A stretch of DNA of 64,000 nucleotides from Parabacteroides sp. 52 (GCF_010500925.1 NZ_QVMG01000006.1:1-64000), one strand, 5' to 3'; shown: positions 16,088-25,439, counted from the first letter of the stretch. The notes: generated by a model not told the origin, from the sequence alone. Numbers and translations: made by a program.

Positions 16088-17078
16088 ATGGTTTATATTT
16101 TGCTGCGGATAAGATCTCCTGTGCATTTTGTTGTTGCATCAGTTGTTCCGGAGTAGCTTTCGTTTCTTCCATATACCGGCTTACCAGTTGCAAACCGATG
16201 TAAGTCCCTAAATTACCGGGAGCATTGTCTGCCAGAAAATGGGAAGGCATCGTGTCAAAATATTGCGAAGTAGTGATATGATCGGGGGTATACAGATGCT
16301 TGCGCTCGATCATGGCTTTCCATATACTGCCTTCATGTTGTTTAACCCAGGTAAGGTCTTCCTCCGAATAGGCTAGTAAATGTGCCGGATCCTCCTGCGC
16401 CAAAGCCTGGCCGACCAGGTATTTGATCTTGCCTTCGTAAACCATTCTGTCAAGCAATACATTCTCTTTCCCCGCAAAAGGATATTCACTCATCAACCAT
16501 CCCGTCAGGTAGTCCTGCACGATATAAGAAGGCTGCATCTTGACCCGTTGATGATCATAGAAAAAATCCTGATACAAAGGATAATCAAAGCCCAGATACT
16601 TATCGACAGAGAGAGACAAGGTCTTTTCACCGACGACTACATTCTGGTTGAATCCCGACACATGCATATACACTTCCGGTACCGGCAAGACAGGAAGAAC
16701 CGAACAGAGATAAGCCAACCCACTGCCCAATTGCTGTTCAATCTCCCCAACCTCTTCAAACCGGGCAAGGGCATCTTTATACAATTGATTGAGCGTCGGC
16801 TCAGAATAAAAGGTAAGCATCTTTTCAAAAAAACCGGGGCTATCCGGCGTCTTCATATTCAGAATGGCCCGACCCAGTATTTCCGTCATCACAGGATATT
16901 TCTGAACGAAAACAGGGAACAATGTCGAATCTCCCGTTTCGATCAAATGATAGAGATCTTTATCGAATCGATGAACAACAACAGGGTCAGCCGAAACAAA
17001 CGGATTCTGTTTAGCCTGTATATTACAACCGGTCATGCATACAGACAAAAGGAAAGTCAAAAATATCTTATGTATCAT
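16086..17078 (-). CDS. gldB: GldB-family lipoprotein
   Basis: A 330-residue predicted lipoprotein with lipobox MTGC (Cys near 18) and the family-typical start of the mature region, VVVHRFDKDLYHLIETGDS. GldB is one of the lipoproteins needed for gliding in Flavobacterium, but homologues occur in non-gliding Bacteroidales where the role is unknown. Later conserved-looking blocks include DKYLGFDYPLYQDFF and LPSYIV-type motifs, and the tail GNLGTYIGLQLVSRYME. It begins 4 bases after the holB stop, so the pair is one operon, an arrangement I recall as common in the order. No other gliding or type IX secretion genes are nearby, so gliding itself is not implied. Confidence 0.85.
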   Translation of the reverse strand: MIHKIFLTFLLSVCMTGCNIQAKQNPFVSADPVVVHRFDKDLYHLIETGDSTLFPVFVQKYPVMTEILGRAILNMKTPDSPGFFEKMLTFYSEPTLNQLYKDALARFEEVGEIEQQLGSGLAYLCSVLPVLPVPEVYMHVSGFNQNVVVGEKTLSLSVDKYLGFDYPLYQDFFYDHQRVKMQPSYIVQDYLTGWLMSEYPFAGKENVLLDRMVYEGKIKYLVGQALAQEDPAHLLAYSEEDLTWVKQHEGSIWKAMIERKHLYTPDHITTSQYFDTMPSHFLADNAPGNLGTYIGLQLVSRYMEETKATPEQLMQQQNAQEILSAAKYKP

Positions 17079-17082
17079 CTTT

Positions 17083-18207
17083 TTATCGTTTAATGAGCAC
17101 TGTTATCCGTAAACCCAGATCGAAAAAAACCATTTTGGCATTCACATTCTGGGCAATGTGACGTTCTGCCTTCGCCAGTTCATCCATGAGATCAAATACA
17201 TTCCGTTCGTTTACATAGGGAGCGAAATTGTTTGAGAACGATTTCTCTTCCATATTCATATAGGTAATATCCGGAGATTGAAAGCGATACATGAAGTTCT
17301 CCCGTATCAGGTATTGACAGTAAACAAGGAAATTCTTCTGCCGTTCCCGACCGATACCGGCCAAGACGTCCCCCATGGCTTTCATGCCTTTCACATTTCG
17401 CGTCCAGGAGTTGCGCATCATGCCTTTGAACTGTTCGAGGAAAAAGGCATTTTCATCCCCCAAGCTGATGGCCTCCATGGCCTGCACATAACTGCCGGAT
17501 GCGCGGTGTGCCACATCCTGTGCATCTTTGACCTCCAGTTTGTACTGAGACAATAAGGCTTTTTCTATGGATTCGGTAGCAATCGGACGTATAGGGATGC
17601 GTTGTGATCGTGACTGTATGGTGCCCAGGATCAGATCGGGGGCTTCAGAAACCATCAAAATAATTGTATTTGCAGGTGGTTCTTCTATGATCTTCAACAA
17701 CTTATTGGCGCAGGTCTGATGCAGCTTTTCCGGCAACCAAACCAAGAGTATCCGGTATTCAGCTTCGTATATCTTCAAACTCAATTTACGAATGATCTCA
17801 TCACTTTCTTTCGAATAGATGATCGCTTGTGAATTACCGGCGTCCATATGTTCCAACCAATGGTCTATCGTAAAATAGGGACGTCCTTTCAGAAAATCAC
17901 GCCATTCGGGAAGGTAGTCGTCACAGACTTCTTTTTTCTTTTCTTTTTTGGATACGATAGGAAAGACAAAATGAAGATCAGGATGTGCCAACGCATCATA
18001 TTTCACACAGGAAGGACATACGCCACAGGCATCCTCTTCCGTACGATGCGAACAGTTCAGGTAACGTCCATAGGCTATCGCCAGCGGAAAGGCTCCGGCT
18101 CCCCCCTGTTCTGTAAAAAGCTGTGCATGCGGCACAACCCCTGTTTGAGCCGACCGGATCAACCGCTTCTTAACCTCTTCCTGACCAATTACATCTCTGA
18201 AATACAT
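17083..18207 (-). CDS. holB: DNA polymerase III subunit delta'
   Basis: The clamp-loader delta' subunit, 374 residues. The AAA+ N-terminal fold starts MYFRDVIGQEEVKKRL, and the zinc module is visible as C52, C61, C64 and C67 (CGVCPSC). The P-loop position reads EQGGAGAFPLA without the essential lysine, as expected for delta', which does not hydrolyse ATP. The region KLLKIIEEPPANTIILMVSEAP is the usual delta'/DnaX match, while the SRC motif appears as SRS. A TAnnTTTG box precedes it by 23 bases. Cytosolic; acts with delta and DnaX to load the beta clamp. gldB follows in the same operon. Confidence 0.93.
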   Translation of the reverse strand: MYFRDVIGQEEVKKRLIRSAQTGVVPHAQLFTEQGGAGAFPLAIAYGRYLNCSHRTEEDACGVCPSCVKYDALAHPDLHFVFPIVSKKEKKKEVCDDYLPEWRDFLKGRPYFTIDHWLEHMDAGNSQAIIYSKESDEIIRKLSLKIYEAEYRILLVWLPEKLHQTCANKLLKIIEEPPANTIILMVSEAPDLILGTIQSRSQRIPIRPIATESIEKALLSQYKLEVKDAQDVAHRASGSYVQAMEAISLGDENAFFLEQFKGMMRNSWTRNVKGMKAMGDVLAGIGRERQKNFLVYCQYLIRENFMYRFQSPDITYMNMEEKSFSNNFAPYVNERNVFDLMDELAKAERHIAQNVNAKMVFFDLGLRITVLIKR

Positions 18208-18230
18208 GGATTCCCGTTTTTTCTGGATAA

Positions 18231-18238
18231 CAAAGGTA
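18231..18238 (-). promoter_or_regulatory. Putative holB-gldB promoter (-7 box)
   Basis: Plus-strand CAAAGGTA is TACCTTTG on the minus strand, 23 bases before holB. Confidence 0.55.
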
Positions 18239-18283
18239 CACTTTTTGAGTCATATAATGTGAGTTCGCCAACTCTCTTTTTTA

Positions 18284-18313
18284 TTATTGATTATAAATTG
18301 TAAATTATAATTC
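18284..18313. repeat. AT-rich intergenic repeat
   Basis: A copy of the ttataaattgtaaattataa motif, the same family as those framing the arginine operon genes. Here it is a single copy between divergent holB and pepC, just left of quadruple-palindrome copy B. Confidence 0.7.
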
Positions 18314-18368
18314 TTCACACTTCTTTTAGCCTCTCCCTGGGGAAGGTTTGTGAGGCTTCTAGCGGGTC

Positions 18369-18468
18369 TTTTCTGTTGCCGATGCGCATCGGCAACATTG
18401 CTGATCACGTTCGGCAATATTGCTGAACAGCTTCGTCTATATTGCCGATGCGCATCGGCAATAGAATT
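18369..18468. repeat. Quadruple-palindrome element, copy B
   Basis: Four 20-bp units at 18376-18395, 18398-18417, 18420-18439 and 18442-18461 with 2-bp spacers ca, ta, ta. Units 1 and 4 are identical perfect palindromes, TTGCCGATGCGCATCGGCAA. Units 2 and 3 are imperfect. The element occupies the gene-free stretch between the divergent holB and pepC promoters. Apart from this element, the AT repeat and the two promoter boxes I see nothing else in 18239-18669. Confidence 0.9.
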
Positions 18469-18560
18469 TCCCTGGTAAAAAACGTATCTAATAGATCGTT
18501 CGACACCCCCAATCCTCTATGGAAAATGAATTTTCTTTTCGGATTATACTTCGCTTTCCG

Positions 18561-18568
18561 TATCTTTG
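18561..18568 (+). promoter_or_regulatory. Putative pepC promoter (-7 box)
   Basis: TATCTTTG matches TAnnTTTG; it gives a leader of roughly 95 bases. Confidence 0.55.
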
Positions 18569-18669
18569 TCACCTAGAGAAAGGGGCGCATGCATAACGCA
18601 AAGGATTTGGGTTATGCCCCGGCTTTGACTCTTTTTAATTCATTATTCAACTAGCTAAATAAATAAATC

Positions 18670-20067
18670 ATGAGACAAAAGAACCTATGGACATTGCTCC
18701 TGGCGTTAAGCATTTCTTTTTCGACCTTTGCACAGGAAAAAGGAGGTATCTCTGCGGAGATGTTGCAAGAAATCAAACAATCGTATAAAGAAACACCTTC
18801 GGACAAAGCCATCCGTAATGCGATCAGTAATAACGACATAAACAAGTTGGCTGTTAATGCGGATAGCAAAAACGGGGTGGATACTTACTTTTCGAACAAG
18901 GTAAACAGCAAGGGTATCACAAACCAGAAGTCATCGGGTCGTTGCTGGCTCTTTACCGGACTGAATGTTTTTCGCGCCAAAGCGATAGCCCAATACAATA
19001 TGGGAGAGTTCAAGTTCTCTCCTAATTATTCTTTCTTTTGGGATCAGCTTGAAAAAGCGAACCTTTTCCTTCAGGGGATCATTGACACACGCGACAAACC
19101 GATGGATGATCGCATGGTAGAATGGTTGTTCAAGAATCCACTCAGTGACGGAGGGCAGTTTACAGGAGTATTTGACATCCTGACCAAATATGGAGTTGTG
19201 CCTGCCGATGTCATGATGGAAACAAACAGCAGCGATAATACCGGACGTATGTCCAACCTAATCGCTCTGAAGTTGAAGGAGTATGGACTACAACTCCGTG
19301 CGCAGGCCGCCCAGGGGGAAAAGCTTGGCAACCTAGATAAAAAGAAGGTAGAGATGTTGAGTACGATCTACCGCATATTGGTCTTAAACCTCGGCGAACC
19401 TCCTGTCGACTTTACCTGGACAAGATATGATGCCAAAGGGAAACCGGTGGAGACCAAAGAATATACTCCGCTCTCTTTTTTCCAGGAATATATCGGTGGA
19501 GATATCGCCAATGATTATATCCTGTTGATGAACGATCCTACGCGGGATTATTATCAGTTATACGAGATTGATTTCGACCGTCACCGCTATGATGGTAAGA
19601 ACTGGACGTATGTAAACCTTCCGATTGAAGACATCAAAGAGATGGCCATAGCCTCTATCCAAGACAGCACGATGATGTATTTCTCTTGCGATGTGGGGAA
19701 ATTCTTTGACAGAGAAAGAGGTATATTGGATGTGAATTATTATGACTATGGAGCTTTACTGGGCACTTCGTTCGGTATGAATAAAAAAGAACGTATCCAG
19801 ACTTTTGCCAGCGGATCCTCCCACGCGATGACCTTGATGGCAGTAGACCTTAGTGCAGAAGGGAAACCCAAAAAGTGGATGGTGGAAAACAGTTGGGGAC
19901 CGGGGGCAAATAACGGCCATTTGATCCTGACAGATGAATGGTTCAACGAGTATATGTTCCGCCTGGTCGTAGAGAAAAAATACATCACCGAAAAGGTAAA
20001 AGAAGTCCTGCAACAAAAACCGGTACGTTTACCGGCATGGGATCCGATGTTTGCAGAGGAGGAATAA
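18670..20067 (+). CDS. pepC: C1-family cysteine peptidase (aminopeptidase C / bleomycin hydrolase type)
   Basis: A papain-fold peptidase of 465 residues of the PepC/bleomycin hydrolase group. The catalytic triad is visible: C91 in NQKSSGRCWLFTG, H385 in SGSSHAMTLM and N407 in WMVENSWGP. The oxyanion glutamine is Q85 in TNQKS. Unlike classical cytosolic PepC it begins with a signal peptide (residues 1-20, STFAQ), so it probably works in the periplasm or at the surface. The extreme C-terminus, which in PepC enters the active site to enforce aminopeptidase action, here ends DPMFAEEE, so the specificity may differ. A strong terminator follows directly. Confidence 0.92.
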   Translation: MRQKNLWTLLLALSISFSTFAQEKGGISAEMLQEIKQSYKETPSDKAIRNAISNNDINKLAVNADSKNGVDTYFSNKVNSKGITNQKSSGRCWLFTGLNVFRAKAIAQYNMGEFKFSPNYSFFWDQLEKANLFLQGIIDTRDKPMDDRMVEWLFKNPLSDGGQFTGVFDILTKYGVVPADVMMETNSSDNTGRMSNLIALKLKEYGLQLRAQAAQGEKLGNLDKKKVEMLSTIYRILVLNLGEPPVDFTWTRYDAKGKPVETKEYTPLSFFQEYIGGDIANDYILLMNDPTRDYYQLYEIDFDRHRYDGKNWTYVNLPIEDIKEMAIASIQDSTMMYFSCDVGKFFDRERGILDVNYYDYGALLGTSFGMNKKERIQTFASGSSHAMTLMAVDLSAEGKPKKWMVENSWGPGANNGHLILTDEWFNEYMFRLVVEKKYITEKVKEVLQQKPVRLPAWDPMFAEEE

Positions 20068-20100
20068 AAGTATTCGGCGTTATACGCCGAATACTTTTAG
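20067..20100 (+). terminator. Intrinsic terminator of pepC
   Basis: AAAAGTATTCGGCG pairs perfectly with CGCCGAATACTTTT across a ttata loop, directly after the pepC stop. Confidence 0.85.
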
Positions 20101-20206
20101 GAGTCAGAGGAGTCAAAGGAGTTATCAGTCGCGAAGCGACTTAGGAGTTAAGTAGAATACTATATTGTAACTCCTCTAACTCCTTTGACTCCTTTAACTT
20201 CTCTAA
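20099..20206. repeat. Inverted pair of GGAGTYARA-type 9-bp tandem repeats
   Basis: The left arm (20099-20123) carries ggagtcagaggagtcaaagg; the right arm (20167-20205) carries the opposite strand, aactcctctaactccttt and onward. Between them lies a small hairpin gtcgcgaagcgac (20127-20139). The arms could fold into one long stem between the convergent pepC and phosphodiesterase genes. The same 9-bp motif is found at 46435-46490. Confidence 0.75.
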
Positions 20207-20212
20207 CGCCGC

Positions 20213-21433
20213 CTACTTCAACAATAGCTGGACATCCTCGGGACTTCCGTCGTTAGGAGCGGGTTCCAGGTTGAGTAATTGGCATATCAAGAGATAGAGA
20301 TTCACATTTCCAATAGCCGGCACCCGGGCATTTTTCTTAAAAGAAGGACCGGTGGCATAGAAGATTGCCTCCATGGTCGGTTCAAAATTATCATAACCAT
20401 GAGTAGCCGCATAACGCGGACGGGATTCCGGACGGAACTGCACATACGTACCGATATCGGGGATGACAACAAGATCTCCGACACGGGGATGTTTTCCATA
20501 AATGAACTTTTCCGGCACTTCCTCTTTCTTATACGCTTTGATATGCGGTACGGTTTGTAATATTTCATAAGCCGTTTCGCGGTAACTCTCTTTAGTATAT
20601 AATAAGGTAGGCACCCCATCGAAGACAAAATCGAAACTATCACGCGGCAGATAATCATTCAGGTTCACATAATTCTCCGGATAATAAGTAGCCATGCCAT
20701 GATCCGAGAGAACAATAAAATCTATTTTTTTGAAATTATCCAATTTACGTGCTTCGGCAAAAAAATACCCTAACAATTGATCCAACTCTTCTACGACAGC
20801 CATCGTTGCCGACGAATCGGGGGTTGCCCGGTGTCCGATCGCATCCGGCTCTTCAATATACCACATGATCAGATGCGGGCGGGTCTCTTCCGGCAATTGC
20901 AGCCAGGCAAGGACAGAATCGGCACGGTTTTTAAAGGGCACCTTACTGTCGAATGGTTTCCAGATAGAAGGTTGCATACCCTGCACAGGCGTTTCACTAC
21001 CCACCCAGAAGAAAGAAGCGGCTTTCACTCCTTGTTTCTGTGCCGTATTCCAGATAGGCTCTCCTCCATAAAAGTCCGGATTGGCTACCGCCTCCCGGTT
21101 GCCAATGGTATATATTTTATCCAAGTCCTCTGCATAAAAGAAATTATTAACCAATCCATGATGATCCGGATGCAGACCGGTAGCCATCGAATAATGATTG
21201 GAAAAGGTCACACTGGGAAAACAGGGACGGAAAGCAGCACGCACCCCTACCTGCTCCAATGAATCCAAAGTAGGCGTATATGCCTTTTCCGGATAATCCG
21301 AACGAAAGCCATCCAAGGATAAGACAACGACATAACGATCTGAATAAGGACCTTGGGGAGAATGTGTACAGGCGTAACTGAGGGCGATGGCGAATAAGCC
21401 AAGGCAAAAACGGATAAAAGAAATTCTTTTCAT
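20213..21433 (-). CDS. Secreted nucleotide pyrophosphatase/phosphodiesterase (NPP) family lipoprotein
   Basis: An alkaline-phosphatase-superfamily enzyme of 406 residues. The lipobox LSYAC places the lipidated Cys at 22. Metal and nucleophile motifs match the ectonucleotide pyrophosphatase/phosphodiesterase group: D41 in VVVLSLDGFRSDY, nucleophile T76 in PCFPSVTFSNHYSM, EEPDAIGHR, and DHGMATY with the metal Asp/His pair. NPP enzymes hydrolyse nucleotide or sugar-nucleotide phosphodiesters, or phospholipid head groups. Substrate here is unknown. A second ATG six bases upstream (21439) is possible, but MKRISF is a better signal-peptide start. A TAnnTTTG box lies 22 bases upstream. Confidence 0.9.
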   Translation of the reverse strand: MKRISFIRFCLGLFAIALSYACTHSPQGPYSDRYVVVLSLDGFRSDYPEKAYTPTLDSLEQVGVRAAFRPCFPSVTFSNHYSMATGLHPDHHGLVNNFFYAEDLDKIYTIGNREAVANPDFYGGEPIWNTAQKQGVKAASFFWVGSETPVQGMQPSIWKPFDSKVPFKNRADSVLAWLQLPEETRPHLIMWYIEEPDAIGHRATPDSSATMAVVEELDQLLGYFFAEARKLDNFKKIDFIVLSDHGMATYYPENYVNLNDYLPRDSFDFVFDGVPTLLYTKESYRETAYEILQTVPHIKAYKKEEVPEKFIYGKHPRVGDLVVIPDIGTYVQFRPESRPRYAATHGYDNFEPTMEAIFYATGPSFKKNARVPAIGNVNLYLLICQLLNLEPAPNDGSPEDVQLLLK

Positions 21434-21454
21434 GTGCATTTAATATATAGAAAA

Positions 21455-21462
21455 CAAAGGTA
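21455..21462 (-). promoter_or_regulatory. Putative NPP promoter (-7 box)
   Basis: Plus-strand CAAAGGTA is TACCTTTG on the minus strand, 22 bases from the NPP start. Confidence 0.55.
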
Positions 21463-21507
21463 ATTCAAAATTCATTGTTTTGTAACAGAAAGAATCGAAA
21501 TACTCTG

Positions 21508-21515
21508 TATATTTG
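21508..21515 (+). promoter_or_regulatory. Putative promoter (-7 box) of the TonB receptor gene
   Basis: TATATTTG, 29 bases before the receptor start; a TTTG lies further upstream at 21479-21482 but with a longer spacer (25 bases) than ideal. Confidence 0.5.
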
Positions 21516-21544
21516 TATATATATATTAATAGTAAAACGCAATT

Positions 21545-24250
21545 ATGAAGAAGTTTGTTATTCATTTCTTTTTAATGAGTATATTGACAATTTGTTGTGC
21601 CTTTTCGGCATATGCTCAAATCACCGTAACGGGCAAAGTAGTAGACGCCGACAATGGAGAGGCATTGATTGGGGCTACCGTCATGCAAAAAGGCACAAAC
21701 GTGGGTGTGGTAACGAATCTGGACGGGGATTTCGAACTGAAAGTACCCTCAGGTGTCACCCTTGTATTCCGCTCATTGGGTTATAAAGACCTGACGCGTA
21801 TTGTTTCCGGTACAGGAAAAGTGAGTTTAGGTGTGATCCAGATGGAGGTTGACGCCATCGGATTGGCGGACGTCACGATCACCTCCTCTATTGCGACCGC
21901 GCGTAAAACCCCTGTGGCTCTTTCGACCATCGACCCGGCGATCATCGACGAACGGCTGGGCTCCAAAGAGTTTCCTGAAATATTAAAACTGACTCCCGGC
22001 GTGCATGTCATCCGTGACGGAGGGGGCTTTGGAGATGCCAAAACCAATGTGCGCGGTTTCAAATCCGAGAACGTGGCCGTCATGGTAAACGGAGTACCCG
22101 TCAACGATATGGAATGGGGAGGTGTTTACTGGAGCAACTGGGCCGGCTTATCGGATGTCACCCGTTCCATGCAGGTACAACGTGGGCTGGGAGCCTCCAA
22201 GGTGTCTTCACCTTCTGTCGGAGGATCTATCAATATCGTAACCCGTACCATTGATGCCAAAAAAGGAGGTTTTGCCAGTTATGGCATAGGTACTCACGGG
22301 GAGAACAAACTTCTTTTTTCTGTTTCGACAGGGTTGACAAAAGACGGATGGGCTTTCACCCTGATGGGGGGAAAGAACTGGGGAGAAGGTTATGTGCAAG
22401 GCACTGAGTTCGAATCTTATTCCTATTTTGTCAATATAGCCAAACGTTTCAATGACGCTCACCAGTTGTCACTTACCGGCTTCGGGGCTCCTCAGGTACA
22501 CAACCAGCGTAGTTCATACGACGGGCTCTCTATCCAAGGATGGCAGGATGTGCAAAAATACATGGAACCCGACCAGCAATACAGATACAACCCGACCTAT
22601 GGTTTTGGTAAAAACGGAGAACGCAAAACTTCTGCGAGAAACAAATACCATAAACCGCAGATCTCCCTGAATCATATGTGGCAGATAGACAACACCTCCT
22701 CCCTGAGTACTGCCCTTTACCTGTCTATCGGTGGCGGTGGCGGTTATAGCGGCCAGGGAACCAGTGCCTATTCAGGCTCCTGGTATGGTACGACAAACGG
22801 TGTACTGAACACGCAATTCCGTCATGCCGATGGCACTTTCGCTTATGACCAGATACAAGAGATGAACGAAAACAGCAAAAACGGTTCGGAGATGATTATG
22901 TCTCTTTCAAAGAATGAACATAAATGGTATGGCCTCTTGTCGACCTATTCCAAAACATTGAGTGAGAATATCGAACTTACGGGAGGTATCGACGGACGTT
23001 ATTACATTGGTACCCATACGAATGAAATCATAGACCTGTACAACGGAGCTTATTATATAGACCGTAACCGGGCCAATGTGAAGGCGGAAAACAACAAAGC
23101 GGCATCCGATCCCGGATTTAAGACCCGGAAATTGTCTGTAGGGGATGTCGTTTATCGTGACTACGACGGCTACGTTGTTCAGGGAGGTCTCTTCGGACAA
23201 GTGGAATATAATACGGAGAAGCTGAGTACATTCGTTTCAGGTTCGTTGAACGAAACCAGCCAATGGCGTTACGACCGCTTCTATTATGATAAAGACCATG
23301 CCAAATCCGAATCGGTAAACAAAGTAGGATTTAACGTGAAAGGCGGGGCCAATTACAACCTGGATGCATACCACAACGTGTTTGCCAATATCGGTTACAT
23401 CAGTCGTGCTCCCTTCTTCTCAGGAGGAGCCTTTCTACAGTCAACGACCAGCAATGCGGTGAATAAAAATGCTGTCAACGAAAAGATTTTCAGTGTGGAG
23501 TTAGGTTATGGTTTCCGTTCGTCTTTCCTGACAGCCAACCTGAATATTTATCATACCCAATGGACAGATAAAACAATGGCACGTTCGGGCGATTACACCA
23601 AAAACGGTACAGCCGATCGTTATACAGTCAATATGCAAGGAGTGAACGCTACCCACCAAGGGATTGAGTTAGATCTTCTGGCGCAGCCTTTCCCATGGTT
23701 AGACCTGACCGGTATGCTCTCCATAGGCAACTGGCGCTGGAGCAACAATGCCAGTGGATATTTCTTTAATTCTTCGGGGCAGCCTATCACTACGGATTAC
23801 GAAGTGGCATCCGGTATAGGGGCTCCCGATCATGCCAAAACAGTCTTTGAATTAAAAGGGGTGAAAGTGGGTGGCTCGGCCCAGACAACAGCAGCCTTGG
23901 GTGTGAAGTTCAAACCCATAACAGGTTTACGCTTGGGTGCCGATTGGTATTTGTATGCTCGTAACTATGCAGACTGGATGCCAAGCAGCAGCGACCTTCA
24001 GATAGGAGGAGAAAAGCCGTTTGCTACCCCCTGGCGTATTCCATCAGCCAATACATTGGATGTTTTTGCAAGCTACTCATTCACGATCGGTTCTTTGCCG
24101 ACGACCTTATTTGGAAATATCACGAATATCTTCAACCAGGAATATGTAGAGAGTGCTTATAACGGTTCTTCCAATGATTGGGAAACAGCCTACCGGGTAT
24201 TCTACGGCTTGGGCCGCCAAATGAGTTTACGTCTTAAAGTTGAATTCTAA
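21545..24250 (+). CDS. TonB-dependent receptor with carboxypeptidase-like N-terminal domain
   Basis: A 901-residue outer-membrane active transporter. Order: signal peptide (1-24, SAYAQ), a carboxypeptidase regulatory-like domain (about 27-110, VTGKVVDADNGEALIGATV), a plug domain (about 120-235, with TPGVHVIRDGGGFGDAKTNVRGFKSENVAVM shortened here to its core and NGVPVNDMEWGGVYWSNWAGL), and a C-terminal beta-barrel ending in RQMSLRLKVEF. The final aromatic residue is the usual BAM signal. The receptor is followed by a lipoprotein of unknown family rather than a SusD, so this is not a standard glycan-utilisation pair. The substrate is unknown. It has its own promoter box and is probably co-transcribed with the lipoprotein, 21 bases downstream. 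Confidence 0.93.
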   Translation: MKKFVIHFFLMSILTICCAFSAYAQITVTGKVVDADNGEALIGATVMQKGTNVGVVTNLDGDFELKVPSGVTLVFRSLGYKDLTRIVSGTGKVSLGVIQMEVDAIGLADVTITSSIATARKTPVALSTIDPAIIDERLGSKEFPEILKLTPGVHVIRDGGGFGDAKTNVRGFKSENVAVMVNGVPVNDMEWGGVYWSNWAGLSDVTRSMQVQRGLGASKVSSPSVGGSINIVTRTIDAKKGGFASYGIGTHGENKLLFSVSTGLTKDGWAFTLMGGKNWGEGYVQGTEFESYSYFVNIAKRFNDAHQLSLTGFGAPQVHNQRSSYDGLSIQGWQDVQKYMEPDQQYRYNPTYGFGKNGERKTSARNKYHKPQISLNHMWQIDNTSSLSTALYLSIGGGGGYSGQGTSAYSGSWYGTTNGVLNTQFRHADGTFAYDQIQEMNENSKNGSEMIMSLSKNEHKWYGLLSTYSKTLSENIELTGGIDGRYYIGTHTNEIIDLYNGAYYIDRNRANVKAENNKAASDPGFKTRKLSVGDVVYRDYDGYVVQGGLFGQVEYNTEKLSTFVSGSLNETSQWRYDRFYYDKDHAKSESVNKVGFNVKGGANYNLDAYHNVFANIGYISRAPFFSGGAFLQSTTSNAVNKNAVNEKIFSVELGYGFRSSFLTANLNIYHTQWTDKTMARSGDYTKNGTADRYTVNMQGVNATHQGIELDLLAQPFPWLDLTGMLSIGNWRWSNNASGYFFNSSGQPITTDYEVASGIGAPDHAKTVFELKGVKVGGSAQTTAALGVKFKPITGLRLGADWYLYARNYADWMPSSSDLQIGGEKPFATPWRIPSANTLDVFASYSFTIGSLPTTLFGNITNIFNQEYVESAYNGSSNDWETAYRVFYGLGRQMSLRLKVEF

Positions 24251-24271
24251 TCCTACGAAATAAGTTTGATC

Positions 24272-25327
24272 ATGAAAAGAATAAATATATTTAGTTTATT
24301 AATGACCGTCTTATTCATGGCGGGATGCGACTATAACGATAAATATTTCGACGGTTATGACGGGAACGAAATAAAAGATATAGTCCAATATGAAGGCGTC
24401 TATGCCGGAACCTATCCGGAAATAGGTTATTTTACCGACAAGAGTCTTTTGGAAACCGGGGTAGATAAAATGTTAAAAGACACCTTTAAATATGTAGATG
24501 CAGGATCGACAGCTAAGATCGCTATCCGGTATGGCGATATCACTCCGGGCCTTTCTGCGACAGATATGTTTGCAGCCGACTATAACTACACATTGGAAAA
24601 AGCAGATTACAATGCGATGGGGGAAGCCTCGGGTGAACCCGGCAGATATGATAACTTTGACAGCTATATGGATATAAACCATTATATCTCTATTTTCCTC
24701 AAGAACCGTTATCCCTATGCATTGGCCAATAAAACAGCCGCAGTCACTTACACCTATTATGCAAGCGGGGCAACCACGACCCCTTTGCGCATCTATAAAA
24801 GCGATGGTAGCGATTGGCATTTCTTCGACCCCTATGCAGATGTAGTGGAGGTATCGACAAAAACAGCGGAAATGGCATTCAACGGTACAGACTGGAAACT
24901 GCAACGTTTGTTGGGTGGTTCTCTGAAAATAACGATTCAAACAGAAGAGCTGGCTCTTTTGGTCGATTGGGTAAAAGCCCATAAACCCGAATACATGAAA
25001 GATGAAAAGAATGAATTCTATTACGGAGCTTCTACTCAACACGGAAATATCAACAATAGCTACAGTAATTGGAAATCCAATGATCCCCATAAGGAATATG
25101 CAGGTAAAAGCGATAGCGAATTGCAGGCACTTATGGATGAACGCCTGGCTTCCGGTCTGATAGAGCTCGTATTGCCTCAACTTATTACCAAGCCGGATTC
25201 CGGCATGAGTTACAATGTCGTTTACGCTATTTACGGAGGACGGGGACGAGGTAATTATGTGATGTCGTTTATGTATAATGAAGAGAAGAAAAGTTTTGAA
25301 CTTGCTGCAGGTCCGGTAATGCAATAA
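24272..25327 (+). CDS. Surface lipoprotein of unknown family paired with the TonB receptor
   Basis: A 351-residue predicted lipoprotein with lipobox FMAGC (Cys19), followed by acidic, tyrosine-rich sequence (DYNDKYFDGYDGNE) typical of lipoproteins exported to the Bacteroidetes surface. I do not recognise a domain. The frame extends to a TTG at 24266, but the ATG at 24272 gives the right signal peptide. The tail GGRGRGNYVMSFMYNEEKKSFELA looks like regular beta structure. Because it directly follows the receptor and is closed by a strong terminator, it is probably that receptor's partner, capturing substrate much as SusD does, but this is inference. Confidence 0.75.
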   Translation: MKRINIFSLLMTVLFMAGCDYNDKYFDGYDGNEIKDIVQYEGVYAGTYPEIGYFTDKSLLETGVDKMLKDTFKYVDAGSTAKIAIRYGDITPGLSATDMFAADYNYTLEKADYNAMGEASGEPGRYDNFDSYMDINHYISIFLKNRYPYALANKTAAVTYTYYASGATTTPLRIYKSDGSDWHFFDPYADVVEVSTKTAEMAFNGTDWKLQRLLGGSLKITIQTEELALLVDWVKAHKPEYMKDEKNEFYYGASTQHGNINNSYSNWKSNDPHKEYAGKSDSELQALMDERLASGLIELVLPQLITKPDSGMSYNVVYAIYGGRGRGNYVMSFMYNEEKKSFELAAGPVMQ

Positions 25328-25343
25328 AAAATGAATAAATAAA

Positions 25344-25388
25344 AACAAAGGGCTGTTCCATTTTACTTTTTGGAACAGCCCTTTTGTT
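25344..25388 (+). terminator. Intrinsic terminator of the receptor-lipoprotein operon
   Basis: AACAAAGGGCTGTTCCA pairs with TGGAACAGCCCTTTTGTT across an AT-rich loop, 17 bases after the stop. Confidence 0.9.
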
Positions 25389-25439
25389 ATTACTTACGCC
25401 AAAGATAATCTTTTACTCCTTATAATAGGAAAAGTTTTG

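Noticed and set aside
17083-18207. Mutated ATP site in holB as an anomaly
   Set aside because: Loss of the P-loop lysine is the normal state of the delta' subunit.
18376-18461. Invertible promoter or phase-variation switch at the palindromes
   Set aside because: The palindromes are adjacent rather than framing a promoter segment, and no invertase gene or outward promoter lies inside the element.
24473-25348. 291-codon antisense frame over the lipoprotein gene
   Set aside because: Shadow of a coding sequence with signal peptide and lipobox on the other strand; composition is cysteine/isoleucine-rich nonsense.
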